This document shows positions 7,708-15,568 of a stretch of 23,831 nt of DNA, piece by piece. The DNA lies in contig DCVM01000033.1 of NCBI GenBank assembly GCA_002327985.1, positions 1-23,831 on the forward strand, in the 5' to 3' direction. The notes beneath the pieces were generated by a model. It worked only from the letters and a program-made list of their open reading frames with translations. It was not told the DNA's origin and did not search any database. This stretch comes from Syntrophaceae bacterium UBA2188. Its GTDB lineage: Bacteria > Desulfobacterota > BSN033 > UBA1163. Numbering within the stretch: position 1 is the first letter of the stretch; every line of letters starts with the position of its first letter. The position numbers and the translations under genes are program-made.

Positions 7708-8025
7708 CGCGGGTTTCTCCCATCTTCTGTTTTCTAAAAGACAAAGTAGTCAGATATATATCATAATAGGCCACTAAACTCAAATCCTCCTCGGATAGTG
7801 AAAAATCTCTCTTTCCGTGATGAATATTATGAATCGGTGAAGAGAGAGCAAGTAGACCGGTCTGTTTTTTTGCTTATTTCACAGAATTGGAGATACTTGA
7901 TTGATGAGGGGAATTTGCCCATTGGTGAAGAGGTCAAGGCTCGAGATGAACAGCCCGACTCCGAACTTGGTTGATCCCATTGCAATAAAGAGAAAAATTA
8001 TGATATATAACTCCAAGGAGGTATT
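7708..8025. other. Divergent intergenic region between the TIM-barrel gene and tatB
   Basis: 318 bp between divergent start codons. It should carry promoters for both directions. AT-rich patches occur at 7750-7770 and 7985-8010, and a strong ribosome site AAGGAGGT lies at 8014-8021 for tatB. The only coding candidate is the short plus-strand frame at 7798-7974, listed separately. No clear operator palindrome or terminator was found. Confidence 0.5.
7798..7974 (+). CDS. Possible small protein (58 residues), unrecognised
   Basis: An open frame beginning GTG and ending TGA encodes 58 residues, starting roughly (V/M)KNLSFRDEYYESVKREQ and ending EEVKARDEQPDSELG. Composition looks protein-like: charged, with a hydrophobic middle SVFLLISQNWRYLI and an acidic tail, and codon choices resemble the neighbours. 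Against it: no ATG, no convincing ribosome site before the GTG, and the frame sits in a region expected to hold promoters. It ends 51 bp before tatB. I do not recognise the family. It could be a real small gene, the remains of a larger one, or chance. Confidence 0.3.
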   Translation: MKNLSFRDEYYESVKREQVDRSVFLLISQNWRYLIDEGNLPIGEEVKARDEQPDSELG

Positions 8026-8454
8026 ATGTTTAACATTGGGTTTCCAGAACTCTTGATCATTGTGGCCATTGCGTTGATCGTCTTTGGCCCTAATAAACTT
8101 CCAGAACTGGCCAAGGCCTTTGGAAGGGCGATGAGGGAGTTTAGAAAGGCAACCGATGAGGTGAAGGAAAGTTTTGAAGCCGAAACCAAGGATCTTGATG
8201 AATTGAAAGGTGCCCTTACGGAAGAAAGTGATAAGTTCCTGACCGATCTGACCGAAGGGGTGTCGGAGGCAGCCGAAGAGACTTCCATCTCTTCCGAGGC
8301 CACCACCGAAACCATGGCAGGGGGCGAAGCCTCTGCCTTGGCAGAGACCTCTCCTGAAGAAGAGGCGTTGTCCTCATTCGAGGGTGAAACAACCGAAGTG
8401 AACAAAAGGGAGGAACCTGAAGGGGAAAAAGAAGGGATTCCTTCCCATGGATGA
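8026..8454 (+). CDS. tatB: Twin-arginine translocase TatA/TatB-family subunit
   Basis: Membrane-anchored component of the Tat system, which exports folded proteins across the cytoplasmic membrane. 142 residues: a single N-terminal membrane helix (about 4-20, GFPELLIIVAIALIVFGP), a hinge at the FGP motif, an amphipathic helix (LPELAKAFGRAMREFRKATDE), then a long acidic Glu/Ser/Thr-rich tail of low complexity. Glu at position 8 is the TatB-type residue (TatA usually has Gln there), while the hinge and amphipathic helix look TatA-like, so it may be a bifunctional TatA/B. AAGGAGGT stands 4 bases before ATG 8026. It overlaps tatC by 8 bp. No other TatA-type gene is in the window. Confidence 0.9.
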   Translation: MFNIGFPELLIIVAIALIVFGPNKLPELAKAFGRAMREFRKATDEVKESFEAETKDLDELKGALTEESDKFLTDLTEGVSEAAEETSISSEATTETMAGGEASALAETSPEEEALSSFEGETTEVNKREEPEGEKEGIPSHG

Positions 8455-9220
8455 AAAAAAACTTCCTTTAACCTCCCACCTCCAAGAGCTGAGAAAACGA
8501 CTCATTCTCTCCTTCATTGCCGTTGGAGTTGGTTTTTTTCTTTGCTATGCGTTGAAAGAGTTTCTTTTCGATATCCTTGCGGCCCCTCTTCTCAGCATGA
8601 TCCCCAAAGGCGGGACACTCATTTTCACCAGTGTCGCGGAAGCCTTCTTCACTTACATGAAGGTGTCTTTCATCGCAGGCATTATCTTGACCTCCCCTTT
8701 TATCCTTTACCAAATCTGGGCCTTTGTGGCGCCAGGGCTCTACCAAAAAGAGAAAAAATATGTGGTCCCTTTTATCCTCGTTGGTTCGCTCTTTTTTGCT
8801 ATGGGGGTTCTGTTTGGATATTTTGTAGCCATTCCCGTCGGGTTTAAGTTTCTCTTAGGTTACGCCACGGATTTCATCAAACCCATGCCGAGCATGAAAG
8901 AGTACCTCTCTTTCAGCATTAAGTTCTTGTTGGCCTTTGGTTTGGTTTTTGAATTTCCCGTAGTGTTGGTACTTCTGTCAAAGATTGGCGTGGTGAATGC
9001 AAAGACGTTGGCTCGACAGAGGAAATATGCGATCCTTCTGATCTTTATCTTTGCTGCGATCATGACTCCGCCCGATTTCATCTCCCAGGTGCTTACAGCC
9101 CTTCCGATGATCGGTCTTTACGAATTGAGTATCCAACTTTCTAAGATATTTGGGAAGAAATCTGCAACGGTTCCTTCCGAAGGTGACATTCCTAAGGTCG
9201 AGACCCCAGCTTCCTCCTGA
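8447..9220 (+). CDS. tatC: Twin-arginine translocase subunit TatC
   Basis: Polytopic Tat receptor subunit that recognises twin-arginine signal peptides together with TatB. 257 residues, normal length. It opens with the diagnostic LTSHLQELRKRLILS cytoplasmic motif. Six membrane segments follow, with the conserved FTSVAEAFFTYMKVSF, PFILYQIWAFVAPGLYQKEKK and FGLVFEFPVVLVLLSKIG stretches containing the family's conserved Glu and Pro residues. The start ATG 8447 lies inside the last codons of tatB, indicating translational coupling. radC begins 6 bp after the stop, so all three may share a transcript. Confidence 0.96.
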   Translation: MDEKKLPLTSHLQELRKRLILSFIAVGVGFFLCYALKEFLFDILAAPLLSMIPKGGTLIFTSVAEAFFTYMKVSFIAGIILTSPFILYQIWAFVAPGLYQKEKKYVVPFILVGSLFFAMGVLFGYFVAIPVGFKFLLGYATDFIKPMPSMKEYLSFSIKFLLAFGLVFEFPVVLVLLSKIGVVNAKTLARQRKYAILLIFIFAAIMTPPDFISQVLTALPMIGLYELSIQLSKIFGKKSATVPSEGDIPKVETPASS

Positions 9221-9226
9221 TCGAAC

Positions 9227-9916
9227 ATGACGGAATCATCCTACAAAATTACCCGATGGCCCAAAGCAGAGAGACCCAGAGAACGGCTTCTTCAGCACGG
9301 TCCTCAAGCCCTCAGCGAAGCAGAACTTTTGGGAATTTTACTTGGAAAGGGGACGACAAAGAAGACCGCCATTGATGTCGCCAGGGAGCTTCTGGATCAT
9401 TACGAATCTCTCCACAAACTCTTTTCCCGCTCTCCTTCAGAGTTGATGAGGATCAAGGGCATTGGACCCGCCAAGGCCGCCACCCTCTCTGCTGCCTTTG
9501 AGCTGGTCAGAAGGGTTCAATCCCAGAAACATCTCCCCAAAGCTTCTTTTAGGCGATCTTCGGATGTGGCCAGCCATTATCTCCCCCTGATGAGAGATTT
9601 GAGAAAGGAGATTTTCAAAGTCCTTCTTCTCAACCGGGCGAATCGTTTGATGAAAGAAGTGACGATCTCGGAAGGGACACTCGAGGCAAGCCTGGTCCAT
9701 CCCAGAGAGGTCTTCCGTGAAGCCCTTTTAGAACCTGCTGCGGGGGTCATTCTGATTCACAATCACCCGAGTGGAAATCCGACCCCCAGCGAAGAAGATC
9801 TTCGAATCACCAAACAATTGGTGGAGGCGGGTCGACTTCTTGGAATCAAGGTTTATGATCATATCATCTTGGCAGGGGAGACTTATCGAAGCCTTGCCGA
9901 TGATGGTCTCATTTAA
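9227..9916 (+). CDS. radC: RadC-family JAB/MPN domain protein
   Basis: 229 residues, usual RadC length. The N-terminal part has the family's RERLLQHGPQALSEAELLGILLG and a helix-hairpin-helix (IKGIGPAKAATL, about residues 76-87). The C-terminal JAMM metal-binding motif is intact: HNHPSGNPTPSEED with His178, His180, Ser182 and Asp191. RadC proteins are widespread, and a DNA-repair role has been questioned; the domain suggests a metal-dependent hydrolase. It starts 6 bp after tatC. Downstream it runs directly into the third 8-bp-period repeat. Confidence 0.95.
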   Translation: MTESSYKITRWPKAERPRERLLQHGPQALSEAELLGILLGKGTTKKTAIDVARELLDHYESLHKLFSRSPSELMRIKGIGPAKAATLSAAFELVRRVQSQKHLPKASFRRSSDVASHYLPLMRDLRKEIFKVLLLNRANRLMKEVTISEGTLEASLVHPREVFREALLEPAAGVILIHNHPSGNPTPSEEDLRITKQLVEAGRLLGIKVYDHIILAGETYRSLADDGLI

Positions 9917-9920
9917 AAAA

Positions 9921-10008
9921 GGATTCAAGGGGTCGAGTAGTCAAGGGTTCTAGTGAAAACTCTGGGTAATAAGACCTAGAACCCATGGACCCTGGAATCC
10001 TGGAACCC
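9921..10008. repeat. 8-bp-period inverted-arm repeat, copy 3 (radC to ATP-grasp gap)
   Basis: The left arm has in-phase 8-bp units at 9921 (GGATTCAA), 9929, 9937 (GTAGTCAA) and 9945. The right arm, read on the minus strand, has units at 10001-10008 (GGGTTCCA), 9993-10000, 9985-9992 and 9977-9984 (GGGTTCTA). The two arms can pair as an imperfect hairpin with a centre of about 24 bp. The GTAGTCAA unit in phase with GGGTTC units links this copy to the TAGTC-type copies in the liv operon. Confidence 0.85.
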
Positions 10009-10019
10009 TTTTATTAAAC

Positions 10020-11258
10020 ATGGCAAGCGTTCTGGTCACGGATGGACACTTTAGAAAAACGTTAGCGGTGGTTCGATCCTTGGGCCGTAAAGGAATTTCG
10101 GTTACGGTGGGAGAGCGGACCTTCCTCAACACCTCCTTCTTCTCGAGATATTGTACCCAACGTCTCATCTACCCTTCGCCCCGGCGATTTCCAGATCAGT
10201 TTATCGAATTTCTTTTAAGAGAAATCAGAAAAAATCGTTATGATTGCCTCTTTCCGATGGAAGAGGAAACCCTGCTTCTTGTTGCAAAATATCAATCCGA
10301 AATCTCCCGGTATACCTACCTCCTTATCTCTGATCTGAAAAAGGTTGAATTCGTTCGGGACAAAAGAAATCTTATGAAGTTTGCAGAGAAAATAGGCGTT
10401 CCTGCCCCAAGAACATTTTATGCCCCCCCCTCCTGCACCCTCCCCCTCGAGGGGGGAGGGGAGGGTGGGGGTGCACCCTTCCTTATTCAGGGGAAGGGAA
10501 TGGATCAGCTAAATTTTTCTCTCGATTCGATACCGCTTCCAGCGGTCATTAAACCTCGAATCAGTTCTGGATCCTTTGGCATCGTCTATGTAAAAAAGAG
10601 GGAGGATCTCCTCCCCTCCTATGAAAGCGTCCACCAACAATTTTCTTTTCCATTAATTCAGGAATGGATTCCTGATGGAGGAGGGACCTATGGTTTCTCC
10701 GCTCTTTTTGACGAGGCTTCGAACATTAAGGCGGCCTTCATCCATCAAAAGCTGAGAATGTATCCTGTTCAGGGAGGTCCCAGCACATTGCGAGAGGGGG
10801 TTGAATATCCTCAGATCATGCAGTTGGGTCTCTCCCTCCTGAAATCGTTAAATTGGGTGGGAGTAGGCATGGTTGAATTTAAAGTAGATCCAAGGGATGG
10901 GATTCCGAAACTGATGGAAGTCAATCCCCGTTTCTGGGGATCCTTACAGCTTGCAATTGTTTCTGGCGTTGATTTTCCATATCTCATTCTAAGAATGGCC
11001 AGGGGAGAGAAATTTGAACCCGTTCTGAGTTATAAGGTTGGAAAGCGTTGTCGCTGGCTTCTCCTGGGTGATATCCTCCATTTTCTTAACAATCCGAATC
11101 GTTTTCATCTCCATCCCCCTTTCTTCCGGTTTTTTGACCCCCATACTTCTTATGATATCCTTTCGAAGGAGGATCCGCTTCCTGTGCTGGGATCTGCTGC
11201 AACGTTGTTTACCTTTCTCTACGACCCGGAGATGAAACGATTTTTAGAGAGACGATAA
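10020..11258 (+). CDS. ATP-grasp superfamily ligase
   Basis: 412-residue ATP-grasp protein of the carboxylate-amine/carboxylate-thiol ligase type. Such enzymes activate a carboxylate as acyl-phosphate and join it to an amine or other nucleophile. It opens with a Rossmann-like pre-ATP domain (ASVLVTDGHFRKTLAVVRSLGRKG). ATP-binding elements follow: AVIKPRISSGSFGIVYV (about 175-191), PLIQEWIPDGGGTYGFSALF, the catalytic VGVGMVEFKVD and the metal-binding LMEVNPRFWGSLQLA. Residues about 135-152 (rich in Pro and Gly) are encoded by a palindromic repeat sitting in frame between the pre-ATP and ATP-binding parts. ATG 10020 has no obvious ribosome site and follows the repeat by 11 bp. A glycosyltransferase gene follows after 17 bp. 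Similar stand-alone ATP-grasp proteins occur beside polysaccharide and lipid genes, but the substrate is unknown. Confidence 0.85.
   Translation: MASVLVTDGHFRKTLAVVRSLGRKGISVTVGERTFLNTSFFSRYCTQRLIYPSPRRFPDQFIEFLLREIRKNRYDCLFPMEEETLLLVAKYQSEISRYTYLLISDLKKVEFVRDKRNLMKFAEKIGVPAPRTFYAPPSCTLPLEGGGEGGGAPFLIQGKGMDQLNFSLDSIPLPAVIKPRISSGSFGIVYVKKREDLLPSYESVHQQFSFPLIQEWIPDGGGTYGFSALFDEASNIKAAFIHQKLRMYPVQGGPSTLREGVEYPQIMQLGLSLLKSLNWVGVGMVEFKVDPRDGIPKLMEVNPRFWGSLQLAIVSGVDFPYLILRMARGEKFEPVLSYKVGKRCRWLLLGDILHFLNNPNRFHLHPPFFRFFDPHTSYDILSKEDPLPVLGSAATLFTFLYDPEMKRFLERR
10423..10475. repeat. CTCGAG-centred GC-rich palindromic repeat inside the ATP-grasp coding frame
   Basis: 10434-10475 is a near-palindrome bounded by TGCA on both ends, with CTCGAG at 10446-10451 and C-rich/G-rich arms. 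Its reverse complement over 10436-10473 matches 22369-22406 in 36 of 38 positions, and the flanking C-run (10423-10433) also has a counterpart at 22407-22419. The element does not break the reading frame and is translated as about 18 Pro/Gly-rich residues. Confidence 0.85.
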
Positions 11259-11275
11259 GAAGAAAAGTTAATCCT

Positions 11276-11956
11276 ATGCAGTGCTTCGACAAGATCTGTA
11301 TTCTCATCCCTGCTTATAACGCGCAAGAGACTCTCGGTCCCGTCTTAAAAAAGATTAGGCCTTTCCACATGGACACCCTCGTCGTCGATGATGGATCTTC
11401 AGATGGAACGAAGCGAGTCGCTTCAGAACAGGGAGTGTCCCTCCTAAGACATCCCTTTAATCTTGGAAAGGGGGCAGCCCTGCGGACAGGGTTCCGATAC
11501 ATCCTCCACGGGGAATATCAGATGATCATCACCCTAGATGCCGATGGCCAACATGATCCCTCAGACATTCCGTCTCTTCTTAAGATTTTTCAAAGTGTTC
11601 AACCCGATATCCTCATCGCCTCTCGGGCGGCAGAATTTGGTAGAATGACCTTTCTCCGTCGTTTCTGGAATCGTTTGGGGGTCAAGGCGGTCGCACGCCT
11701 TTGCCATTCGGACATTACGGATAGCCAGTCCGGTTTTCGACTGATCCGGACAAATGTATTAAGGGAGATCGACTTCTCCACATCTCGATTTGAAACTGAG
11801 TTGGAACTCTTGATCAAGGCTTGCAAAAAAGGATTTCGTGTGTTATCTGTTCCTATCACGACGCCCCAGGTCGATGGAACGGGGTCCAGCCATTTCAGGT
11901 CTGTGGTCGACACCTGGAAGGTTTGTAAACTTTTTCTGCGAAGTCTGTTTTGGTGA
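11276..11956 (+). CDS. Family 2 glycosyltransferase (DPM1/polyprenol-phosphate type)
   Basis: 226 residues with a GT-A fold and no membrane segments. Motifs are CILIPAYNAQETL at the N-terminus, VVDDGSSDGT (about 37-45), LGKGAALRTGF (63-73) and the DxD-type LDADGQHDP (87-95). SDITDSQSGFRL and the FETELELLIKACKKGF acceptor-side motif follow, the latter two typical of dolichol-phosphate-mannose-synthase-like transferases. It likely transfers a sugar from a nucleotide donor to a lipid-phosphate or similar acceptor; donor and acceptor are not determinable. It starts 17 bp after the ATP-grasp gene and ends 8 bp before the radical-SAM gene, so one transcript is likely. Confidence 0.9.
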   Translation: MQCFDKICILIPAYNAQETLGPVLKKIRPFHMDTLVVDDGSSDGTKRVASEQGVSLLRHPFNLGKGAALRTGFRYILHGEYQMIITLDADGQHDPSDIPSLLKIFQSVQPDILIASRAAEFGRMTFLRRFWNRLGVKAVARLCHSDITDSQSGFRLIRTNVLREIDFSTSRFETELELLIKACKKGFRVLSVPITTPQVDGTGSSHFRSVVDTWKVCKLFLRSLFW

Positions 11957-11964
11957 GAGGAAGG

Positions 11965-13365
11965 ATGGACTTTTACCAACGAGCGAAGCGATATTCCATA
12001 GAGAAATTTACAACAAGTGCTTTTTCTCTTTTTGGCAATACCTCTACAGAAAATTTGATCCGTCTGACCTATCTTGCAGAGAAAATTCCTAAAAAGGAGT
12101 CCTATCGGGAGACGATTCGATGGATTCGCACCCTTTTCCAGACCAATCATCCTGGTCTGACGATTGCGAGGAGGGTGCTCAGTGAAACACAACCCCATCA
12201 TCGGAAGAAAATCATTTCGAACTTCATCGTCAACCAGCTCCTGGTAGGCACCAACCGAAGAAAGGCCTTTGAGGCGGAGAAGGGATTCTATCCGCCGGAT
12301 GCCATGTTGATCAGCCCGACCATGCGATGCAATCTGAATTGCTATGGATGTTACGCCGGGGTCTATCCTCAAGAAGATCTTCCTTATGAGATACTGGATC
12401 GGTTAATGGGAGAATGCAAAGAGATGGGAATCCATCTGGTCTTGATGACGGGAGGGGAACCCTTCTTGAGAAAAGACCTTTTCGAACTCTTCGAGAAACA
12501 CGAAGATATGATTTTCCAAATCTATACCAATGCGACCCTGATTGATGAAAAGATGATCGATCGATTTGTTGCCTTAGGCAATGTTGTACCGGCCATCAGT
12601 CTCGAAGGGCTCAGAGAAGAAACGGATGGAAGAAGGGGCAAGGGTCAGTTCGATGGAATCGTGAAGGTGATGGATGGGCTCCGAAAAGCAGGGATCTTTT
12701 TTTCTGTCTCCACCACTCAGACTTCCCGAAACACGGATGTCCTCACGAGCGATGCCTTTGTCGATTTTCTGGTGGAGAAAGGATGCATTCTTGTCTGGAA
12801 TTTCCATTACGTCCCCATCGGAAGGGCACCCGATCTTTCCCTCATGGCCACTCCTGAGCAGAGAGACCGGATGAGGGAGCGGCTCAGCTATTTTCGGGCC
12901 ACCAAACCCATGCTTTTTGTCGACTTCTGGAATGACGGGTGTCTCACTCAGGGATGCATTGCCGCAGGGAGAAAATATTTTCATATCAATGCTCGGGGAG
13001 ATGTAGAACCATGTGTCTTTTGTCATTTTGCCTCTGACAATATCAAAGAGAAGCCTCTTGCCGAGGCGCTCAATTCTCCACTGTTTCGGGAAATCCGATC
13101 CCGTCAGCCTTTCTCAGAGAACTACTTTCGTCCCTGTCTTCTGATCGACCACCCTCAACAGGGAAGAGAGTTTGCACTTCGGCATGCGAAGTATTTTACC
13201 CATGAAGGTGCAGAGCAGTTTTTTACGGATTTTGCGCAGGCTCTCGATGGATATGCCGAAGCTTATGAAGAGATTGCCGAAGCGGCCTGGAAGGAGAAAA
13301 ATGAGAATTCAACCACTCAGCCCCTTTCAGCAAAGAAAAAGGTTGCAGGTAACCCTGGTTGTTGA
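11965..13365 (+). CDS. Radical SAM protein with SPASM-like cysteine-rich C-terminal region
   Basis: About 466 residues. The radical-SAM cluster motif CNLNCYGC (C122, C126, C129) is followed by the SAM-binding TGGEPFLRKDLFE. The C-terminal half carries further cysteines (GCLTQGC, EPCVFCHFASDN, RPCLL), like the auxiliary-cluster SPASM/twitch region of peptide- and cofactor-modifying enzymes. Residues 1-115 are a mostly helical extension without recognised domain. I chose ATG 11965 (MDFYQRAKRY) with GAGAGGA just upstream; TTG 11950 would overlap the previous gene. The protein likely performs 5'-deoxyadenosyl-radical chemistry. No small peptide substrate gene is evident beside it. Its place between a glycosyltransferase and the COG3581/COG3580 pair suggests modification of a small molecule or lipid, but that is inference. 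Confidence 0.88.
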   Translation: MDFYQRAKRYSIEKFTTSAFSLFGNTSTENLIRLTYLAEKIPKKESYRETIRWIRTLFQTNHPGLTIARRVLSETQPHHRKKIISNFIVNQLLVGTNRRKAFEAEKGFYPPDAMLISPTMRCNLNCYGCYAGVYPQEDLPYEILDRLMGECKEMGIHLVLMTGGEPFLRKDLFELFEKHEDMIFQIYTNATLIDEKMIDRFVALGNVVPAISLEGLREETDGRRGKGQFDGIVKVMDGLRKAGIFFSVSTTQTSRNTDVLTSDAFVDFLVEKGCILVWNFHYVPIGRAPDLSLMATPEQRDRMRERLSYFRATKPMLFVDFWNDGCLTQGCIAAGRKYFHINARGDVEPCVFCHFASDNIKEKPLAEALNSPLFREIRSRQPFSENYFRPCLLIDHPQQGREFALRHAKYFTHEGAEQFFTDFAQALDGYAEAYEEIAEAAWKEKNENSTTQPLSAKKKVAGNPGC

Positions 13366-13418
13366 ACGGTATAGTTTTTGAGGGGTGGGGATTTCATGCA
13401 ACAACGAGGTAAACATGG

Positions 13419-14519
13419 ATGAAGGTCACCTTTCCCCATCTGGGCTCGATGCATATTTTCTGCAAGGCCATTGCAGAGACTGCTGGCATTCCCTACATTG
13501 TCCCTCCTGAAACCAGCCGAAAAACCCTGACCCTTGGCGTCCTCCACTCCAATGAGAGCATCTGTCTTCCCTTTAAAATCATCCTGGGAAATTTCATCGA
13601 GGCCCTTCAGATGGGAGCGGATACGATTGTGATGGTGGGCAGTGGCCCTCCCTGTCGTCTGGGACTTTATGACCTTGTTCAGAGAGTGATCCTTGAAGAG
13701 ATGGGCCTACATTATCGATGGCTGACCATTCCACCTCGATTGACCTGGCAAGCCATTTGGAAAAATCATGAAGAGACCAAAGAATTAAGAAAAGAGTTGA
13801 GCGCAAAGAATATTCTCCTCTTTCCATACGGCCTCTGGATGGGATGGAAGAAGATGATAGCCTGCGAGACGTTGGAGCAATTGGCCATGAAGGTCAGACC
13901 GATGGAGTCCGAGAAAGGAGAGACCCAGAGGCGATTGAAGAAGGCCCTCTCCTGGGTGGATGAGGCCAAAACGCCAAGAGCCGTCGAAGAAGCGATTCGA
14001 AAGGGAGAATCCCTTCTCCAAGATATGAAGCAAGATCACTCCCGCATTCCATTTAAAGTGGCCATCGTGGGGGAACTTTACACGGTGATGGACCCTCATA
14101 TCAATCGAGGTGTGGAGCAGAAGTTGGGAGAATTGGGAGTCGAAGTGACGCGGACATCTTGGTTCTCCACTCATATTTTAAGGACCCTCCGAAAAAATAA
14201 AGCGGATCAAGCCTCTGAAAGGGTTCGTTTTTTTGAAGCCTCCAAGGCTTATCTGGGCTATGATGTGGGTGCGGAATGTAATGTTTCCATTGGTGAGGCG
14301 ATCTGGAGATCCAAGGAGGGATATGATGGGGTCGTCCATCTGATGCCCTTTGCCTGTATGCCGGAGACCACGGCCTCTGGAATTTTGAACAAAGTAGGGA
14401 AGGATTGGGACATTCCCATCCTCACCCTCATTTTAGACGAGCAGGAAATCGAGGGTCGCATTCAGACGCTTCTTGAGGCTTTTGTGGAGATGTTGGAATG
14501 GAAGAGAAGGGCTGCTTAG
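13419..14519 (+). CDS. COG3581-type protein (2-hydroxyacyl-CoA dehydratase/activase-associated, DUF2229 group)
   Basis: 366 residues. The opening VTFPHLGSMHIFCKAIAETAG, NESICLPFKIILGNFIEAL, GPPCRLGLYD and MPFACMPETTASGIL are hallmarks of COG3581 proteins, which in many anaerobes are fused to or encoded beside COG1924 ATPases. Three cysteines in conserved settings (C49, C79, C313) are candidates for binding one iron-sulfur cluster, two in the N-terminal half and one near the C-terminus, as in the HgdB/BcrB fold. A conserved GAEC (C287) is also present. The next gene overlaps its end by 22 bp, so the two products are probably made together. Biochemical function of this family is not established; a low-potential reductase role with the ATPase encoded at 15640 is a reasonable hypothesis. 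Confidence 0.82.
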   Translation: MKVTFPHLGSMHIFCKAIAETAGIPYIVPPETSRKTLTLGVLHSNESICLPFKIILGNFIEALQMGADTIVMVGSGPPCRLGLYDLVQRVILEEMGLHYRWLTIPPRLTWQAIWKNHEETKELRKELSAKNILLFPYGLWMGWKKMIACETLEQLAMKVRPMESEKGETQRRLKKALSWVDEAKTPRAVEEAIRKGESLLQDMKQDHSRIPFKVAIVGELYTVMDPHINRGVEQKLGELGVEVTRTSWFSTHILRTLRKNKADQASERVRFFEASKAYLGYDVGAECNVSIGEAIWRSKEGYDGVVHLMPFACMPETTASGILNKVGKDWDIPILTLILDEQEIEGRIQTLLEAFVEMLEWKRRAA

Positions 14520-15568
14520 GCATTCCCAGAGCCTTGATGTTTTATCGTTATTTTCCCTTCTGGCGTACCTTTTTTGAAAGGTTGGGATGGAAGGTGGTGG
14601 TTTCCGATGGGACGATCCGGAGGGAGAAGATTGTTTTTTTTGAGGATAGTTGCCTTCCGATGAAACTGCTGGTCACCCATGCCGTGCAATTGAGAGAAAA
14701 AGTGGATCATCTTTTTATCCCTCGATTGGTCAGTATTCATCGGACCTATATCATGTGCCCCAAGTTTCGCGGAGCTCCGGATGTCGTGCGTCTTGCCACG
14801 GAAGGAAAGGTTTCTGTCATTGATGAGACCATCGATCTCCGAAAAGGGGGCCTTTCCCTTCTCCAATCCTTTCTTAAAATTGGAGAGAAGCTGGGGTCAA
14901 CGAGGCAGGAGGGTAAGAAGGCCTTTCGAGAGGCGGAGCATTCTTTCAATGGATTTCAAAGAGGGTGGGTGGATCGAATCAACCAACTTCCCACCAGGCA
15001 CCTCTTTGAAATGGATATCCCAATTCCTGCACAACGCAGCAGGCAGGGCTGCCCCGAACCTTACATGGTTCAAGGCGCCACCTCGTCCGTCGAAGTTGGA
15101 GGGAAAGAGATTGGGGCTCCGTTGCATGTCGCCCTCATTGGTCATCCATACAATCTCTTTGACGCCGATATCAACAAGGATATTCTTAGCTTGGCAAAAA
15201 ATCTGGGGATGAAGATCCTCACCTCTGATCTCCTTACTGAAAAGGAGATTGACCAAGAACTTTCGGACCTTTCCAAAGAGATTTATTGGTCCTCCGGAAG
15301 AGAAATCGTAGGATCCCTATTTCACTTTCTATCCAGCGGAGTCGATGGGGTGGTCTTCCTGACTTCTTTTAAATGTGGCATTGATGCCCTTTTACAGGAA
15401 TTCATTAAAAGGAGGTTAAAAGTTCGGGGCGGTTCATCCATCCCTCTTCTCATTCTCTCTTTTGATGAACATACCGGAAGGGAGGGGTTGACGACACGAT
15501 TAGAGGCATTTAGAGATGTGATGGAAGAACAGAAGCGATTGCAAATTGCGAAATGCAAAAGGATGTAG
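14498..15568 (+). CDS. COG3580-type protein (acyl-CoA dehydratase activase-related, DUF2229)
   Basis: 356 residues. LGIPRALMFYRYFPFWRTFFERLG, FFEDSCLPMKLLVTHAVQL, HLFIPRLVSI, YIMCPKFRGAPDVV, VALIGHPYNLFDADIN and the terminal LILSFDEHTGREGLTTRLEAF are signature blocks of COG3580. Three cysteines in conserved settings (C52, C87, C293) mirror those of the preceding protein, suggesting a heterodimer with one three-Cys iron-sulfur site per subunit. It starts inside the previous gene (ATG 14498, overlap 22 bp). Residues about 175-206 (PIPAQRSRQG... to KEIGA) look like an insertion between conserved blocks, and their DNA is palindrome-rich. The TAG stop is the first part of the double-hairpin element that follows. 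Confidence 0.83.
   Translation: MEEKGCLGIPRALMFYRYFPFWRTFFERLGWKVVVSDGTIRREKIVFFEDSCLPMKLLVTHAVQLREKVDHLFIPRLVSIHRTYIMCPKFRGAPDVVRLATEGKVSVIDETIDLRKGGLSLLQSFLKIGEKLGSTRQEGKKAFREAEHSFNGFQRGWVDRINQLPTRHLFEMDIPIPAQRSRQGCPEPYMVQGATSSVEVGGKEIGAPLHVALIGHPYNLFDADINKDILSLAKNLGMKILTSDLLTEKEIDQELSDLSKEIYWSSGREIVGSLFHFLSSGVDGVVFLTSFKCGIDALLQEFIKRRLKVRGGSSIPLLILSFDEHTGREGLTTRLEAFRDVMEEQKRLQIAKCKRM

Noticed and set aside
7981..8010. TTGCAA and TATATA as a tatB promoter
   Set aside because: Transcription would start at or within the ribosome site, leaving no usable leader.
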